This document shows positions 26,143 to 36,541 of a stretch of 64,000 bases of DNA, piece by piece; the first letter of the stretch is position 1, and the number at the start of each line of letters is the position of its first letter. This stretch comes from Actinomadura madurae (GTDB lineage Bacteria; Actinomycetota; Actinomycetes; Streptosporangiales; Streptosporangiaceae), in contig NZ_FOVH01000003.1 of NCBI RefSeq assembly GCF_900115095.1, forward strand, positions 496,001 through 560,000, read 5' to 3'. The notes under the pieces are model-generated. The model ran no database searches. It saw nothing but the letters and a program-made list of their open reading frames with translations, and had not been told where the DNA came from. The position numbers were made by a program, and so were the translations under genes.

Positions 26143-28629
26143 GTGCCGATCGAGGCCGATGGCGACGCAGGGGAACCCGGCGGGGGAGCCCCGTCCTCGC
26201 CGCGCCCCCGGCGGCGGCTGCTCACCGGGTCCACGACCCGCGCCGAGAAGGCCCGCGCGCTGCGCGGCCTCGGCGCCCTCGGCGGCCTGGCCGGCGTCCT
26301 CGTCGCGCTCATGCTGCTGCCGACCGCCTGCACCGCGGGCGTCGGCGCCCGCGACGCCGCCGGCTGGTTCGGTACCGAGCCGGACGACCTCAGCACGTCC
26401 GGCGTCCCGCAGCGCTCGAAGATCCTCGCCGCGGACGGCTCCACCCTCGCCACGTTCTTCTACCAGAACCGGGTGGACGTCCCGCTCGAAAAGATCGCCC
26501 CGGTCGTCCGGCAGGCGGTGCTGGCGATCGAGGACAGCCGGTTCTACGAGCACGGCGCGATCGACGCCCAGGGCACCCTGCGGGCGCTGGCCAGCAACCT
26601 CAGCAGCGGCCAGGTCACCCAGGGCGGCTCGGGCATCACCCAGCAGTACGTGAAGAACCTGCTGCTCACCCAGGCCGAGTCCGACGTCGAGCGCGAGGAG
26701 GCCAAGGAGATCACCGCGGCCCGCAAGATCCGCGAGCTGCGGTACGCGGTCGCGCTGGAGAAGAGGTTCAGCAAGGACGAGATCCTGCGCCGCTACCTCA
26801 ACATCGCCTACTACGGCGACGGCGCCTACGGCATCGAGGCGGCCTCCCGGCACTACTTCTCCAAGCACGCCTCCGAGCTGGACCTGGACGAGGCCGCGCT
26901 GCTCGCCGGCGTCATCCGCTACCCCTACGCCTACGACCCGACCCGGCACCCCGGCGCGGCCCGGCAGCGCCGCGACACCGTGCTGAACCGGATGGCCGAC
27001 CTCGGCTGGCTCGACCGCGCCAAGGCCGAGGAGACCAAGAAGAAGCCCATCGACCTGGACGTGGACAACGTCCGCAGCGGCTGCGTCTCCAGCAAGGCGC
27101 CGTTCTTCTGCGACTACGTCCAGCGCGAGATCCTCACCAACCCGGTGTTCGGCGAGACGGCCAAGGAGCGGGAGAAGCTGCTCAAGCGCGGCGGCCTGAC
27201 GATCCGCACCACCCTGGACAGGCGGGCGCAGAAGGCCGCGCAGAAGGCCGTGGACCGGCACGTCCCGCCGAAGAACTCCGCGCACAAGGCCGCCGCCGAG
27301 GCGATGGTGGAGCCCGGCACGGGCGAGATCAAGGCGATGGTCGTCGACCGCGAGCTCGGGCCGGACAAGGAGCGCGGCAAGACGTGGATCAACTTCGCCG
27401 CGGACGCCAGCCACGGCTCCAGCATCGGCATGCAGGCCGGGTCCACGTTCAAGGCGTTCACGCTGGCCGCCGCGCTGGACGAGGGCATGCCGTTCGGCAC
27501 CCGGCTGATGGCGCCGCGCCGGTACACCCCCGTCGGCTACCGCAACTGCGACGGCGAGCGCGTCGGCGACCCGGGCGCCTCGCTGCGGAACGCCGCCGAC
27601 GGCGAGGGCGGTAAAGAGTTCAGCATCGTCACCGGCACGCACCACTCGGTCAACACGTTCTTCCTCGCCCTGGAGAAGAAGGTCGGCCTCTGCGACACGG
27701 TCAAGATGGCCGAGCGGCTCGGGATGAAGCAGGCGAACGGCAAGCCGCTGGAGCAGTACCCGTCCTTCACGCTGGGCTTCAACCCGGTGTCGCCGCTGCG
27801 GCTCGCCGCGGCCTACGCGGCGTTCGGCGCCCGCGGCGAGTACTGCGAGCCGATCGCCATCAAGGAGATCCGCGGCCCGGGCGGCAAGAAGCTGAAGGTT
27901 CCCGGACGCAAGTGCGAGCAGGCGATGGACGAGGACGTCGCGGACGCCGTCAACCACGTGCTGCGCGGCGTCCTCACCAAGGGCACGGCGCGCGGCATGG
28001 GCCTCGGCCGCGACGCCGCGGGCAAGACCGGCACCGTCGACAACTTCTCCGCCGCCTGGTTCGCCGGGTACACCCCGGACCTGGCCGCGGCCGTGTGGGT
28101 CGGCGACCCGCGCGGCGGCTACAAGCACCCGATGGAGAGCCTCTGCATGGACGGCCGGTGCTACGGCGCCGTGTTCGGGGCGACGATCCCGGCGCCGATC
28201 TGGCGGCAGAGCATGCTCGGGGCGCTGTCGGGCACGGCCCCGTCCTCGTTCCACCGGCCGCCGTCGCGCTACTTCAGCCGGGGATCCGGCGAGGACCGGG
28301 CGAAGGTGCCCGACGTGCGGGGCATGAGGCTGCGCGACGCGATCGCCAGGCTCCGCGCCGCCGGGTTCCGGGCCGGCGTGGGCGCGCCGGTCGCGTCCCG
28401 CCGCTACGGGCGGGGCACCGTCGCCGAGATGTCACCCGGGCCGGGCTCCGCGGAGCCGGGCGACACGATCATGCTGCGGGTCAGCAAGGGGGCGCGGCGC
28501 GGCGACGCCGGCGGCCGTCCCGGGCCCGGTGGCGGCGGTGGCGGCGGTGGCGGCGGGCAGCAGCCGCCGACCCCGCCCGGCACCGCCACGCCCCGGCCGG
28601 AGAACCCGGCCGAGCAGGCGCCCGCGTGA
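26143..28629 (+). CDS. Bifunctional penicillin-binding protein with PASTA domain
   Basis: 828 residues from GTG 26143. TACGCT lies 6 nt upstream with no ribosome-binding site, so a leaderless mRNA is likely; an open frame to 26035 overlaps mazG. One membrane helix near 45-65 (LGGLAGVLVALMLLP) is followed by the GT51 glycosyltransferase (catalytic Glu130 in AIEDSRFYEHGAID; QGGSGITQQYVKNLLL). The transpeptidase domain has GSTFK with Ser434, SVN and KTGT. A single PASTA domain (VPDVRGMRLRDAIARLRAAGF) precedes a poly-Gly and Pro-rich tail. It polymerises and cross-links peptidoglycan outside the membrane. Confidence 0.93.
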   Translation: MPIEADGDAGEPGGGAPSSPRPRRRLLTGSTTRAEKARALRGLGALGGLAGVLVALMLLPTACTAGVGARDAAGWFGTEPDDLSTSGVPQRSKILAADGSTLATFFYQNRVDVPLEKIAPVVRQAVLAIEDSRFYEHGAIDAQGTLRALASNLSSGQVTQGGSGITQQYVKNLLLTQAESDVEREEAKEITAARKIRELRYAVALEKRFSKDEILRRYLNIAYYGDGAYGIEAASRHYFSKHASELDLDEAALLAGVIRYPYAYDPTRHPGAARQRRDTVLNRMADLGWLDRAKAEETKKKPIDLDVDNVRSGCVSSKAPFFCDYVQREILTNPVFGETAKEREKLLKRGGLTIRTTLDRRAQKAAQKAVDRHVPPKNSAHKAAAEAMVEPGTGEIKAMVVDRELGPDKERGKTWINFAADASHGSSIGMQAGSTFKAFTLAAALDEGMPFGTRLMAPRRYTPVGYRNCDGERVGDPGASLRNAADGEGGKEFSIVTGTHHSVNTFFLALEKKVGLCDTVKMAERLGMKQANGKPLEQYPSFTLGFNPVSPLRLAAAYAAFGARGEYCEPIAIKEIRGPGGKKLKVPGRKCEQAMDEDVADAVNHVLRGVLTKGTARGMGLGRDAAGKTGTVDNFSAAWFAGYTPDLAAAVWVGDPRGGYKHPMESLCMDGRCYGAVFGATIPAPIWRQSMLGALSGTAPSSFHRPPSRYFSRGSGEDRAKVPDVRGMRLRDAIARLRAAGFRAGVGAPVASRRYGRGTVAEMSPGPGSAEPGDTIMLRVSKGARRGDAGGRPGPGGGGGGGGGGQQPPTPPGTATPRPENPAEQAPA

Positions 28630-28692
28630 CCCTTGCCACTGCGCTGACCTGCGCGGTCGTGTGATCGTCCGGCCACCGGGGTAGATCATCGG

Positions 28693-28712
28693 CGGTGGCG
28701 GACCCGCCACCG
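28693..28712. promoter_or_regulatory. Palindrome upstream of the quinone oxidoreductase
   Basis: CGGTGGCGG (28693-28701) and CCGCCACCG (28704-28712) are perfect 9-bp arms with a 2-bp centre, 24 bp before the start codon. The place and tight symmetry suggest a repressor operator, or a hairpin close to the ribosome-binding site. Confidence 0.45.
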
Positions 28713-28736
28713 ATCCGTTCGGGGGGACGATCCGTC

Positions 28737-29690
28737 ATGCGAGCCATCGCCGTGTCCGAGTACGGCGCCACGCCGGCGCCGATGAACCTGCCGCGCCCGG
28801 AACCGGGGCCGGGGGAGATCGTCGTGAAGATGATCGCCGCCGGGCTGAACCCGCTCGACTGGAAGATCGCCGAGGGCATGCTCAAGGACTCCGTCGACGC
28901 GCCGTTCCCGCTGATCCTCGGGCAGGACGGCGCGGGCGTCGTCGACGCGGTCGGCGAGGGCGTGACCCGGCTGCGGCACGGCGAGCAGGTCTACGGGTCC
29001 TTCCTCGGGGTGGAGCGCGGGCTCGGCAGCTACGCCGAGTACGCCCTCGCCCGCGACGAGGGGCCGGTCGCCCGGATCCCGGAGGGGATGATCTACACGC
29101 AGGCGGCGGCGGTGCCGACCGCGGGCATGACGGCGCTCGCCATGATCGAGGAGGCCGGGGTCGAGGAGGCCGGCGCCGGCCTGACCGTCCTGGTCGTGGG
29201 CGCGACCGGCGGGGTCGGGCAGTGCGTGGTGCAGCTCGCCTCCCGCGCCGGCGCCAGGGTCATCGCGACGGCCCGCGCCGACATGGCCGGAACGATGCGG
29301 CGGCTCGGCGCGGACGAGACCGTCGACCACGCGCAGGGCGACCTCAACCGGCAGGTCCTCGAGGTCCACTCCGACGGGATCGACGTCGTCCTCGACATGG
29401 TCAGCGACACCCGGTCGACCGAGCACATCGCGCAGCTCCTGCGGCCCGGCGGGACCTACATCACCACCACCTGGTCGGTGCACCCGGACTCGATGGAGTC
29501 GCAGGGGCTGCGCGGGGTGAACTTCGAGTACGAGCCGTCGGCCGAGCTGCTGGACCGGCTCTCCGCCCTCATCGACGCGGGCGAGCTGCGCGTCCGGGTC
29601 GAGCGGGAGCTGCCGCTGGAGAAGGCGGCCGACGCGCTGGCGGACAACCGGGCGGGCGGCGCGCGGGGCAAGACCGTCCTGCGCGTCTGA
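28737..29690 (+). CDS. Zinc-independent NADP quinone oxidoreductase (MDR family)
   Basis: 317 residues from ATG 28737, preceded by GGGGGGA. It belongs to the medium-chain reductase superfamily, quinone-reductase branch: N-terminal GroES-like domain with AGLNPLDWKIAEGML and GQDGAGVVDAVG, then a Rossmann domain with VVGATGGVGQCVVQLA. No structural-zinc cysteines are present. It probably reduces quinones or enones with NADPH. It stands alone after the PBP gene, and a strong palindrome just upstream hints at a dedicated repressor; such genes often answer redox stress. Confidence 0.85.
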   Translation: MRAIAVSEYGATPAPMNLPRPEPGPGEIVVKMIAAGLNPLDWKIAEGMLKDSVDAPFPLILGQDGAGVVDAVGEGVTRLRHGEQVYGSFLGVERGLGSYAEYALARDEGPVARIPEGMIYTQAAAVPTAGMTALAMIEEAGVEEAGAGLTVLVVGATGGVGQCVVQLASRAGARVIATARADMAGTMRRLGADETVDHAQGDLNRQVLEVHSDGIDVVLDMVSDTRSTEHIAQLLRPGGTYITTTWSVHPDSMESQGLRGVNFEYEPSAELLDRLSALIDAGELRVRVERELPLEKAADALADNRAGGARGKTVLRV

Positions 29691-29735
29691 GCCGACCGAG
29701 GTGAGGACGGCGCCCGTGCGGGCATGGAGGAGCAC

Positions 29736-29954
29736 ATGAACCAGAGCCAGCCCGACGACGACCGGCGTGCCCGTCTCCGCGACCTCGAGGAGTCGCTCGC
29801 CCGGCTGCGCGCCGACCTTCCCCCGCCGCCCGGCGAGCCCGCCGACTTCGTGGACTCCGGCCAGTACCTCGCGCAGCGCGAAGAGCTGCAGGGCCAGATC
29901 GAGCTGCTGGAGGCCGAACGCGAGCGCCTGCGCGCCTCGCTCGGCGACATCTGA
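29736..29954 (+). CDS. Small coiled-coil protein, 72 aa
   Basis: 72 residues from ATG 29736, chosen because GGAGGAG lies 3 nt upstream; the in-frame ATG 29724 overlaps that site. Two heptad-rich helices, RARLRDLEESLARLRADL and the C-terminal REELQGQIELLEAERERLRASL, flank a Pro-rich hinge (PPPPGEPADF). It is acidic, soluble and lacks a signal peptide. I do not recognise a named family; it could be a small adaptor or dimeric scaffold. It lies 45 bp after the oxidoreductase and could be co-transcribed with it. Confidence 0.7.
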   Translation: MNQSQPDDDRRARLRDLEESLARLRADLPPPPGEPADFVDSGQYLAQREELQGQIELLEAERERLRASLGDI

Positions 29955-30038
29955 TGTGGCCGTCCGGCCCCGGCGGGGAACAAGCGCCGGCCTCCTTCGG
30001 TTGCAGGGTTGTGTCAAGCAACTAAGGAGGGAGGCGCC

Positions 30039-30395
30039 GTGACGACGTTCGAGGAGTTCGAGCGCGCGACGCTGTTCTTCGAGGCCAGGGACTACGCCGG
30101 CGCGGCGCGCCTGCTGGCGCCGATCGTCGCGGAGCACCCGGGCAACCGCGCGGCGGTCGAGCTGCTCGGCCGCGCCTACTTCCACAGCGCCCAGCTCCGT
30201 CCCGCCGAGGAGACGCTGCGCCGCCTCGTCGAGCTGGACCCCTGCAACGGCTGGGCGCACGAGGCGCTCGCCCGCACCCTGGAGCGCCAGAGCCGCCCGG
30301 ACGAGGCCGCCCCCTTCCGCAAGCTCGCCCGCGCCATGGGCGTCCTGCCCGCGGAGGAGGCCGAGGTGTCGGTGACGGCGGCCGACCTGTACTGA
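30039..30395 (+). CDS. Tetratricopeptide-repeat protein, 118 aa
   Basis: 118 residues from GTG 30039, preceded by the strong site AAGGAGGGAGG. It consists almost wholly of TPR-like helix pairs: FEARDYAGAARLLAPIVAEHPGN, VELLGRAYFHSAQLRPAEETLRRLVELDP, and WAHEALARTLERQSRPDEAAPFRKLARAMG. TPR proteins bind partner proteins; none can be named here. No signal peptide or membrane segment is seen. It is followed by a 13-bp minisatellite that separates it from the convergent histidine kinase gene. Confidence 0.8.
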   Translation: MTTFEEFERATLFFEARDYAGAARLLAPIVAEHPGNRAAVELLGRAYFHSAQLRPAEETLRRLVELDPCNGWAHEALARTLERQSRPDEAAPFRKLARAMGVLPAEEAEVSVTAADLY

Positions 30396-30421
30396 CGATC
30401 CCGCGGCGGCGCGGTCCCGGC

Positions 30422-30486
30422 CGTCTCGGTCGCCCGTCTCGGTCGCCCGTCTCGGTCGCCCGTCTCGGTCGCCCGTCTCGGTCGCC
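30422..30486. repeat. 13-bp minisatellite, five perfect copies
   Basis: CGTCTCGGTCGCC is repeated five times head to tail between two convergent genes, ending 4 bp before the histidine kinase stop codon. It is noncoding and likely to vary in copy number by slippage. Confidence 0.9.
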
Positions 30487-30490
30487 CGGT

Positions 30491-31840
30491 TCAGTTGCGG
30501 GGCAGGCGCAGCACGAAGCGGGCGCCGGGGACGCTGTCGATCCGGTCGGTGAGGATCAGCGACCCGCGGTGCGCCTCCGCGATGTCGCGGGAGATCGCCA
30601 GGCCGAGGCCGGTGCCGCCGGCGTCCCGGTGCCGGCCCTCGGCCAGGCGCGCGAACCGCTCGAACACGCGCTCGCGGTCCTCCGGCGCGATGCCCGTGCC
30701 GTCGTCGATCACCTCGACGACGGCGGTGTCGGGCAGCTCCGTGCGCAGGATCACCGTCACCTCCGACGCCGCGTGCCGGTCGGCGTTGTCGAGCAGGTTG
30801 GTCACCAGCCGCGCCAGCTCGCTGCGCCCGCCGTGCACCGTCACCGGCCCCTCCGACAGCACGGTGATCTGGGTGCGGCGGGGCCGCCGCAGCACCTCCT
30901 GATCGGTGATCTCGGTCAGGTCCACCTGCTCCCGGGAGAAGCCGCGGTCGGCGTCCAGGCTGGCGAGCGCCAGCAGGTCGTCCACCACCGCCGACAGCCG
31001 CTCGGTGTTGACCAGGATGGTGCGCAGCGTCTTCGAGACGTCGGTGTCCTCGGGCGCCGCGAGCGCCAGCTCCAGTTCCATCCGCAGCGCGGTGAGCGGG
31101 CTGCGCAGCTCGTGCGACACGTCCGAGACGAACCCGCGCTGCCGCGCGACCGCCCCCTCCAGCCGGTCGAGGGTCGCGTTCACGCTCTCGGCGAGCCGCC
31201 CCACCTCGTCGCGGCGGGGCGGGACCGGGACGCGGCGCTCCAGGTCGGTGGCGGTGATCTCGTCCAGTTTCCGGCGGATGTCGTCGACCGGGCGCAGCGC
31301 CCGGCTCACCGACAGCCAGGTGCCGTAGCCGACGAAACCGGTGATGAACGGGATGCCGAGCGCCAGGAGCGCGGCAGTCAGCGGGCGCGGTATGAGCCCC
31401 GGCTCCGGCTCCAGCGACAGCACGAACACCGTGCCCGCCTCCGGTTCCTTCTCCCTGAGCTCGACGACCACGAAGCACGACCCGTTGGGCGCGTCGATGC
31501 CGCAGCTCCGGACGACCCGGCGGTCGTCGTCGGGCGGCGGCCGCCCGACGTCCACCGGGGGACGGCCCCGCATCGCCGGCGAGGCCGCGATCACCCGGCC
31601 CGCCGCATCCTGGACCTGAACGAGCTTGCCCGCGGGCCCCTGGAGCGGGTCGGTCAGGGTACCGTTGACGATCGAGGTCCTGGTCCGCCGTGCCTCCCGG
31701 GACGCGTCCCGGGTGGCGTCGATGACCGCGTCTCCACGGACCAGGGTCAGCAGGACGACCCACAGCGCCGTCGACAGCACCAGCGCCACCAGCGCGGCCG
31801 TCACGGTCACCCGGATCCGGATCTCCGGGTGACGCAGCAC
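30491..31840 (-). CDS. Sensor histidine kinase without adjacent response regulator
   Basis: 449 residues. Two membrane helices (VTAALVALVLSTALWVVLLTLV near 12-33 and LTAALLALGIPFITGFVGYGTWL near 153-177) enclose an extracytoplasmic sensor domain with a Cys pair (RSCGIDAPNGSCFV). HAMP, HisKA (VSDVSHELRSPLTAL, phospho-acceptor His243) and HATPase domains follow: N box LLDNADRHA, G1 DDGTGIAPEDRERVFERF, G2 GGTGLGLAISRDI. All catalytic motifs are intact. The start codon is GTG with only a weak TGGCGGG upstream. No response regulator lies on either side (the neighbours are a TPR protein and enolase), so the partner is elsewhere. Confidence 0.9.
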   Translation of the reverse strand: MLRHPEIRIRVTVTAALVALVLSTALWVVLLTLVRGDAVIDATRDASREARRTRTSIVNGTLTDPLQGPAGKLVQVQDAAGRVIAASPAMRGRPPVDVGRPPPDDDRRVVRSCGIDAPNGSCFVVVELREKEPEAGTVFVLSLEPEPGLIPRPLTAALLALGIPFITGFVGYGTWLSVSRALRPVDDIRRKLDEITATDLERRVPVPPRRDEVGRLAESVNATLDRLEGAVARQRGFVSDVSHELRSPLTALRMELELALAAPEDTDVSKTLRTILVNTERLSAVVDDLLALASLDADRGFSREQVDLTEITDQEVLRRPRRTQITVLSEGPVTVHGGRSELARLVTNLLDNADRHAASEVTVILRTELPDTAVVEVIDDGTGIAPEDRERVFERFARLAEGRHRDAGGTGLGLAISRDIAEAHRGSLILTDRIDSVPGARFVLRLPRN

Positions 31841-32042
31841 GGCCCGCCAGAGCCAATGGCTCGGACCCCCGGAGGGCCGGCGGAGCCGGAATGCTATGAC
31901 GACCTCCCGGGGACGTTTCTGCCAGTACTTGTGACTTCTTGCCTGAACAGGGCAAACTTCACCCTCGGAGTGGGCAAAGGATGGTCGGTTCCGTGGTGGA
32001 CGTCCGATTTGTCGGCCGGTCGCGAGGGGAACGGCGAGGCGG

Positions 32043-32073
32043 TTGGGCGGGGCGGGCGCCGCGCGGATAGGCT
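32043..32073 (+). promoter_or_regulatory. Candidate enolase promoter
   Basis: TTGGGC (32043-32048) and TAGGCT (32068-32073) are 19 bp apart, leaving a leader of about 35 nt before GTG 32116. The spacing is slightly long, so this is tentative. Confidence 0.35.
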
Positions 32074-32079
32074 CGGTGA

Positions 32080-33399
<1,320 letters not shown>

Positions 33400-33494
33400 C
33401 GACGCGCAGAACTGACGGCGCATGACCCGGCGGGCGGGGCGGCCGCCCGCCGGGCGTCGCGATCCGACCGGCCGGGCCACAGGCAGGGGACACG

Positions 33495-33983
33495 ATGGCG
33501 CAGGGCGAGGAGCGAGGGGGCCCGCGGGGCGGGCGTGACGACGGCGAGACCGCGGGGCACGAGGCGGACGACCACGGGTCCGGCGAGCACGGGTCCGGTC
33601 CGCGCCGGGGGAACCCGGCACTGACCAGCCGCGCCGCGATCCTGGCGGTGGTGATGTGCGCGATCGCGCTGAGCCTCGCCTACCCCGTCCGGGAGTACAT
33701 CGCCCAGCGCAAGGAGATCGCGGACCTCCGCCGCCAGGAGGCCGTGGCCCGCCGGCAGGTGGACGAGCTCGCCCAGCGGAAGCAACAACTGGGTGATAAG
33801 TCGTACATTGAGCGTGAGGCGACGCGAAGGCTCCATTACTGCCGTCCTGACGTAAAGTGCTACATCGTGCTGGACGGCAGCGGGGACGGCGGGCAGCGGT
33901 CCCGCAAGGGCGGGCCGGCGGCCACGCCGCCCTGGTACGAGACGCTGTGGCGGTCGGTCGAGGCCGCCGACAGACCGCGCTGA
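33495..33983 (+). CDS. Septum formation initiator, DivIC/FtsB-like
   Basis: 162 residues. A hydrophilic, Gly/Asp-rich cytoplasmic tail (1-44) precedes a single membrane helix (AAILAVVMCAIALSLAYPV, about 47-65), then an extracytoplasmic coiled coil (EIADLRRQEAVARRQVDELAQRKQQL). The DivIC signature YIEREATRRLHYCRPDVKCYIVL follows. The protein would sit in the divisome with FtsQ/FtsL. Two Cys (YCRPDVKC) could form a disulfide outside. It lies 95 bp after eno, as in most actinobacteria. Confidence 0.92.
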   Translation: MAQGEERGGPRGGRDDGETAGHEADDHGSGEHGSGPRRGNPALTSRAAILAVVMCAIALSLAYPVREYIAQRKEIADLRRQEAVARRQVDELAQRKQQLGDKSYIEREATRRLHYCRPDVKCYIVLDGSGDGGQRSRKGGPAATPPWYETLWRSVEAADRPR

Positions 33984-34098
33984 CACGTCCGGTCCACCGG
34001 CCGGGCGGCGGGCGCGTCCGGCGGGAGGGCCGGGTGGGCGACCGTGCCGGCGCGATGGTGCAGGAGAGACGGATCGACCGATCCGCGGGTGGGGACAG

Positions 34099-34680
34099 AT
34101 GATCGAAGCAGGTGACACGGCCGCCGTCGCGGCCCAGCTCGGGCGGGAGCCGCGCGGCGTGCGCGGGGTGGCGAGCCGCTGCCCGTGCGGGCGGCCCGCC
34201 GTCATCGAGACGGCGCCGCGCCTCCCCGACGGGACGCCCTTCCCGACGCTGTTCTACCTGACCTGCCCGAAGGCCGCCTCGGCCATCGGGACGCTGGAGG
34301 GCAGCGGTGTCATGCGCGACATGCAGGCCAGGCTCGCCGCCGACCCGTCGCTGGCCGCCGAGTACGCCGCGGCCCATGAGGACTACCTGCGGCGCCGCGA
34401 CCGGGCCGCCCGCGAGGACGGGATCGAGCCGCTGCCCGCGGGCACGCAGAGCGCCGGCGGCATGCCCGAGCGCGTCAAGTGCCTGCACGCCCTCATCGCC
34501 CACGAGCTGGCCGTCCCCGGCGTGAACCCGTTCGGCCGCGAGGCGCTGGAGGCGCTCCCGGAATGGTGGCGCACCGGGCCCTGCGTCCGCCCCGGCACGG
34601 ACGAGCAGGGCACGGACGAGCAGGGCACGGACGAGCGGGGCACGGACGAGCAGGGCACGGACGAGGGGGAGTCGCGGTGA
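34099..34680 (+). CDS. DUF501 protein with GTDEQ repeat tail
   Basis: 193 residues. The first 160 residues match DUF501: VASRCPCGRPAVIETAPRLPDGTPFPTLFYLTCP, and the conserved end VKCLHALIAHELAVPGVNPFGREALE. Four Cys plus the invariant KCLHALIAHEL motif suggest a metal site, but the function is unknown. The tail is five near-perfect 15-bp repeats (34594-34668) encoding GTDEQ, GTDEQ, GTDER, GTDEQ, GTDEG. GTG of ppx overlaps the stop (GTGA), so the two are translationally coupled. A palindrome CGGATCG-AC-CGATCCG (34070-34085) precedes the ribosome-binding site. Confidence 0.88.
   Translation: MIEAGDTAAVAAQLGREPRGVRGVASRCPCGRPAVIETAPRLPDGTPFPTLFYLTCPKAASAIGTLEGSGVMRDMQARLAADPSLAAEYAAAHEDYLRRRDRAAREDGIEPLPAGTQSAGGMPERVKCLHALIAHELAVPGVNPFGREALEALPEWWRTGPCVRPGTDEQGTDEQGTDERGTDEQGTDEGESR
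34594..34668 (+). repeat. 15-bp coding minisatellite (GTDEQ)x5
   Basis: Five tandem copies of GGCACGGACGAGCAG with changes only in the third and fifth copies, at the 3' end of the DUF501 gene. Because the unit is a multiple of three, copy-number change would keep the frame. Confidence 0.9.
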
Positions 34681-35633
34681 CGCGCGTCGCGGCCATCGAC
34701 TGCGGGACGAACTCGGTCCGCCTGCTGATCGCCGACATCGTCCCGGGCGGCGACGGCGGGGCCGGCGGCACCCTCACCGACGTCGAGCGGCGGATGGAGA
34801 TCGTCCGGCTGGGAGAGGGCGTCGACGAGACCGGGCGGCTGTCGCCCGCCGCGCTGGAGCGCACCTTCACCGCGATGCGCGGGTACGCCGGGCTGATCGA
34901 CCGGCACGGCGCCGGCGCCGGGCACGGGCCGATCAAGACCCGGGTGGTGGCGACCAGCGCGACCCGCGACGCCGCGAACCGGGCCGACTTCGTCCGCGGC
35001 GTCGTGGACATCTTCGGCGTCGTCCCCGAGGTGATCAGCGGGGACGAGGAGGCCGGCCTGTCGTTCACCGGCGCCACCCGGGAGCTGGCCGCGCTCCGCC
35101 CGGCCCGCCCCTACCTGGTGGTGGACATCGGCGGCGGGTCCACCGAGTTCGTGCTCGGCAGCTCCTCGGCGGACGCGGCCCGCTCGATCGACATCGGCTG
35201 CGTGCGGATGACCGAGCGGCACCTCAAGGACGACCCGCCCTCGCCGCAGCAGATCTCCGGCGCCGCGGCCGACATCGACGCGGCCCTCGCCGCCGTCCGG
35301 GAGACGGTCCCGGTGGACGAGGCGCGCACGCTCGTCGGCCTCGCCGGGTCCGTCACCACGGTGGCCGGCATCGCGCTCGGCCTGCCGGAGTACGACGCGT
35401 CCCGCATCCACCTGTCGCGCATCACCGCGGGCCAGGTGCACGAGGTGACGCGGCGGCTGCTGCACGCCACCCGGGCCGAGCGCGCCGAGTTCGGCGTCAT
35501 GCATCCCGGCCGGGTCGACGTGATCGGCGCGGGCGCGCTGATCCTGGACCGGATCATGCGGGAGTACGGGTTCGGCGCCGTCGTCGTCAGCGAGCACGAC
35601 ATCCTGGACGGCATCGCCTGGTCGCTGGTCTGA
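34677..35633 (+). CDS. ppx: Exopolyphosphatase Ppx/GppA family
   Basis: 318 residues from GTG 34677, within the GTGA overlap with DUF501. The ASKHA fold motifs are visible: phosphate-1 AAIDCGTNSVRLLIADI at the N-terminus, EVISGDEEAGLSFTGA in the middle, phosphate-2 YLVVDIGGGSTEFVLG, and adenosine-like VGLAGSVTTVAGIALGL. It is the short actinobacterial form, which lacks the C-terminal HD domain of E. coli Ppx. It hydrolyses polyphosphate or pppGpp; which one cannot be told from sequence. Confidence 0.92.
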   Translation: MTRVAAIDCGTNSVRLLIADIVPGGDGGAGGTLTDVERRMEIVRLGEGVDETGRLSPAALERTFTAMRGYAGLIDRHGAGAGHGPIKTRVVATSATRDAANRADFVRGVVDIFGVVPEVISGDEEAGLSFTGATRELAALRPARPYLVVDIGGGSTEFVLGSSSADAARSIDIGCVRMTERHLKDDPPSPQQISGAAADIDAALAAVRETVPVDEARTLVGLAGSVTTVAGIALGLPEYDASRIHLSRITAGQVHEVTRRLLHATRAERAEFGVMHPGRVDVIGAGALILDRIMREYGFGAVVVSEHDILDGIAWSLV

Positions 35634-36401
35634 TCAGTACTTGAGCCGGGCCAGCAGGGCGGGGATCAGCACCGCGTTCGGGTTCTGCTGCGGGACGTAG
35701 AGGACCGGCGTGGTGCCGCCGGCCTGCTGGATCCAGACCCGGCCCCGGTCGACCGTCGCGCCGGAGATGGACGACCAGCTCAGCGAGACCCGGTTGCCGC
35801 GCACCCCGCCCGGGTGGACGGTCAGGCCCTGCGCCACGTCGACCGACTCGCCCGCCCGGACCCGTCCGGCCAGCTCGGTGGCGAGCCGCTGCTCGGCGTA
35901 CTCCTGGCACAGCTGGATCAGCCGCCCCCAGACCCGCTCCGGCTCGCTCTCGGAGCCCGGCGGGCCGTCCTGCTCGATCACGACCTCCACCCGGGGGCCG
36001 CCGTTGAAGGGGAACCGGCCGACCTGGAAGATCCACTGGGTGCCGGCGGCGTGGCCGTATCCGGCCGGGCGCTCCGCCGCCCAGTACGCCACCCACTCGA
36101 CCCGCGCCCACGGAAGCGCCGCGGTCCCGTAGGACACGCCCTGGTCGTCGGCGTGCAGGTGCAGGCCGTGCACGTTCACGTCCAGCGCGGGGACGGCGGG
36201 GGCGGTGTTGTCCCAGGTCGGCGAGTGAGGGGCGGCGTAGTGGCGCCCGGCGGCGGGCTCCTCGCGCCGCCGGGGCTCCCGGAGCGGGATCCGCGGCGGC
36301 CGGTCCGGCTCGGGGTTCAGCCGCTCGGTCCAGTTCTCCCCGTCCCACCAGCGCAGGCTCCCCGTGCCGTAGGGGTCTGGGTACCAGCCCGGTTGCGACA
36401 C
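35634..36401 (-). CDS. DUF2510-containing protein
   Basis: 255 residues from GTG 36401, preceded by GGGAGG; the frame stays open further but without support. The N-terminus is the DUF2510 motif [24 protein letters not shown], common in actinobacterial membrane or signalling proteins. The remaining 200 residues have no membrane segment and read like a PH/GRAM-type beta-rich domain ([66 protein letters not shown]). The function is unknown. It is convergent with ppx and divergent from the glycosylase. Confidence 0.75.
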   Translation of the reverse strand: MSQPGWYPDPYGTGSLRWWDGENWTERLNPEPDRPPRIPLREPRRREEPAAGRHYAAPHSPTWDNTAPAVPALDVNVHGLHLHADDQGVSYGTAALPWARVEWVAYWAAERPAGYGHAAGTQWIFQVGRFPFNGGPRVEVVIEQDGPPGSESEPERVWGRLIQLCQEYAEQRLATELAGRVRAGESVDVAQGLTVHPGGVRGNRVSLSWSSISGATVDRGRVWIQQAGGTTPVLYVPQQNPNAVLIPALLARLKY

Positions 36402-36541
36402 TGCCTGCCTCCCGCTTCGCACGACGGCGTGCCGGACACCCCGCCTCCCCGACCGGCGAACGCATCGTACCGACCGATGCCGGTTCTCACCGGTCATGGG
36501 CGGAACCCGGCCACCGCCTGTGGCGTGGGACGATCGGTGGT

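Noticed and set aside
30422..30486. Possible CRISPR array
   Set aside because: Five 13-bp units are directly adjacent with no spacers, and no cas genes are nearby. It is a minisatellite.
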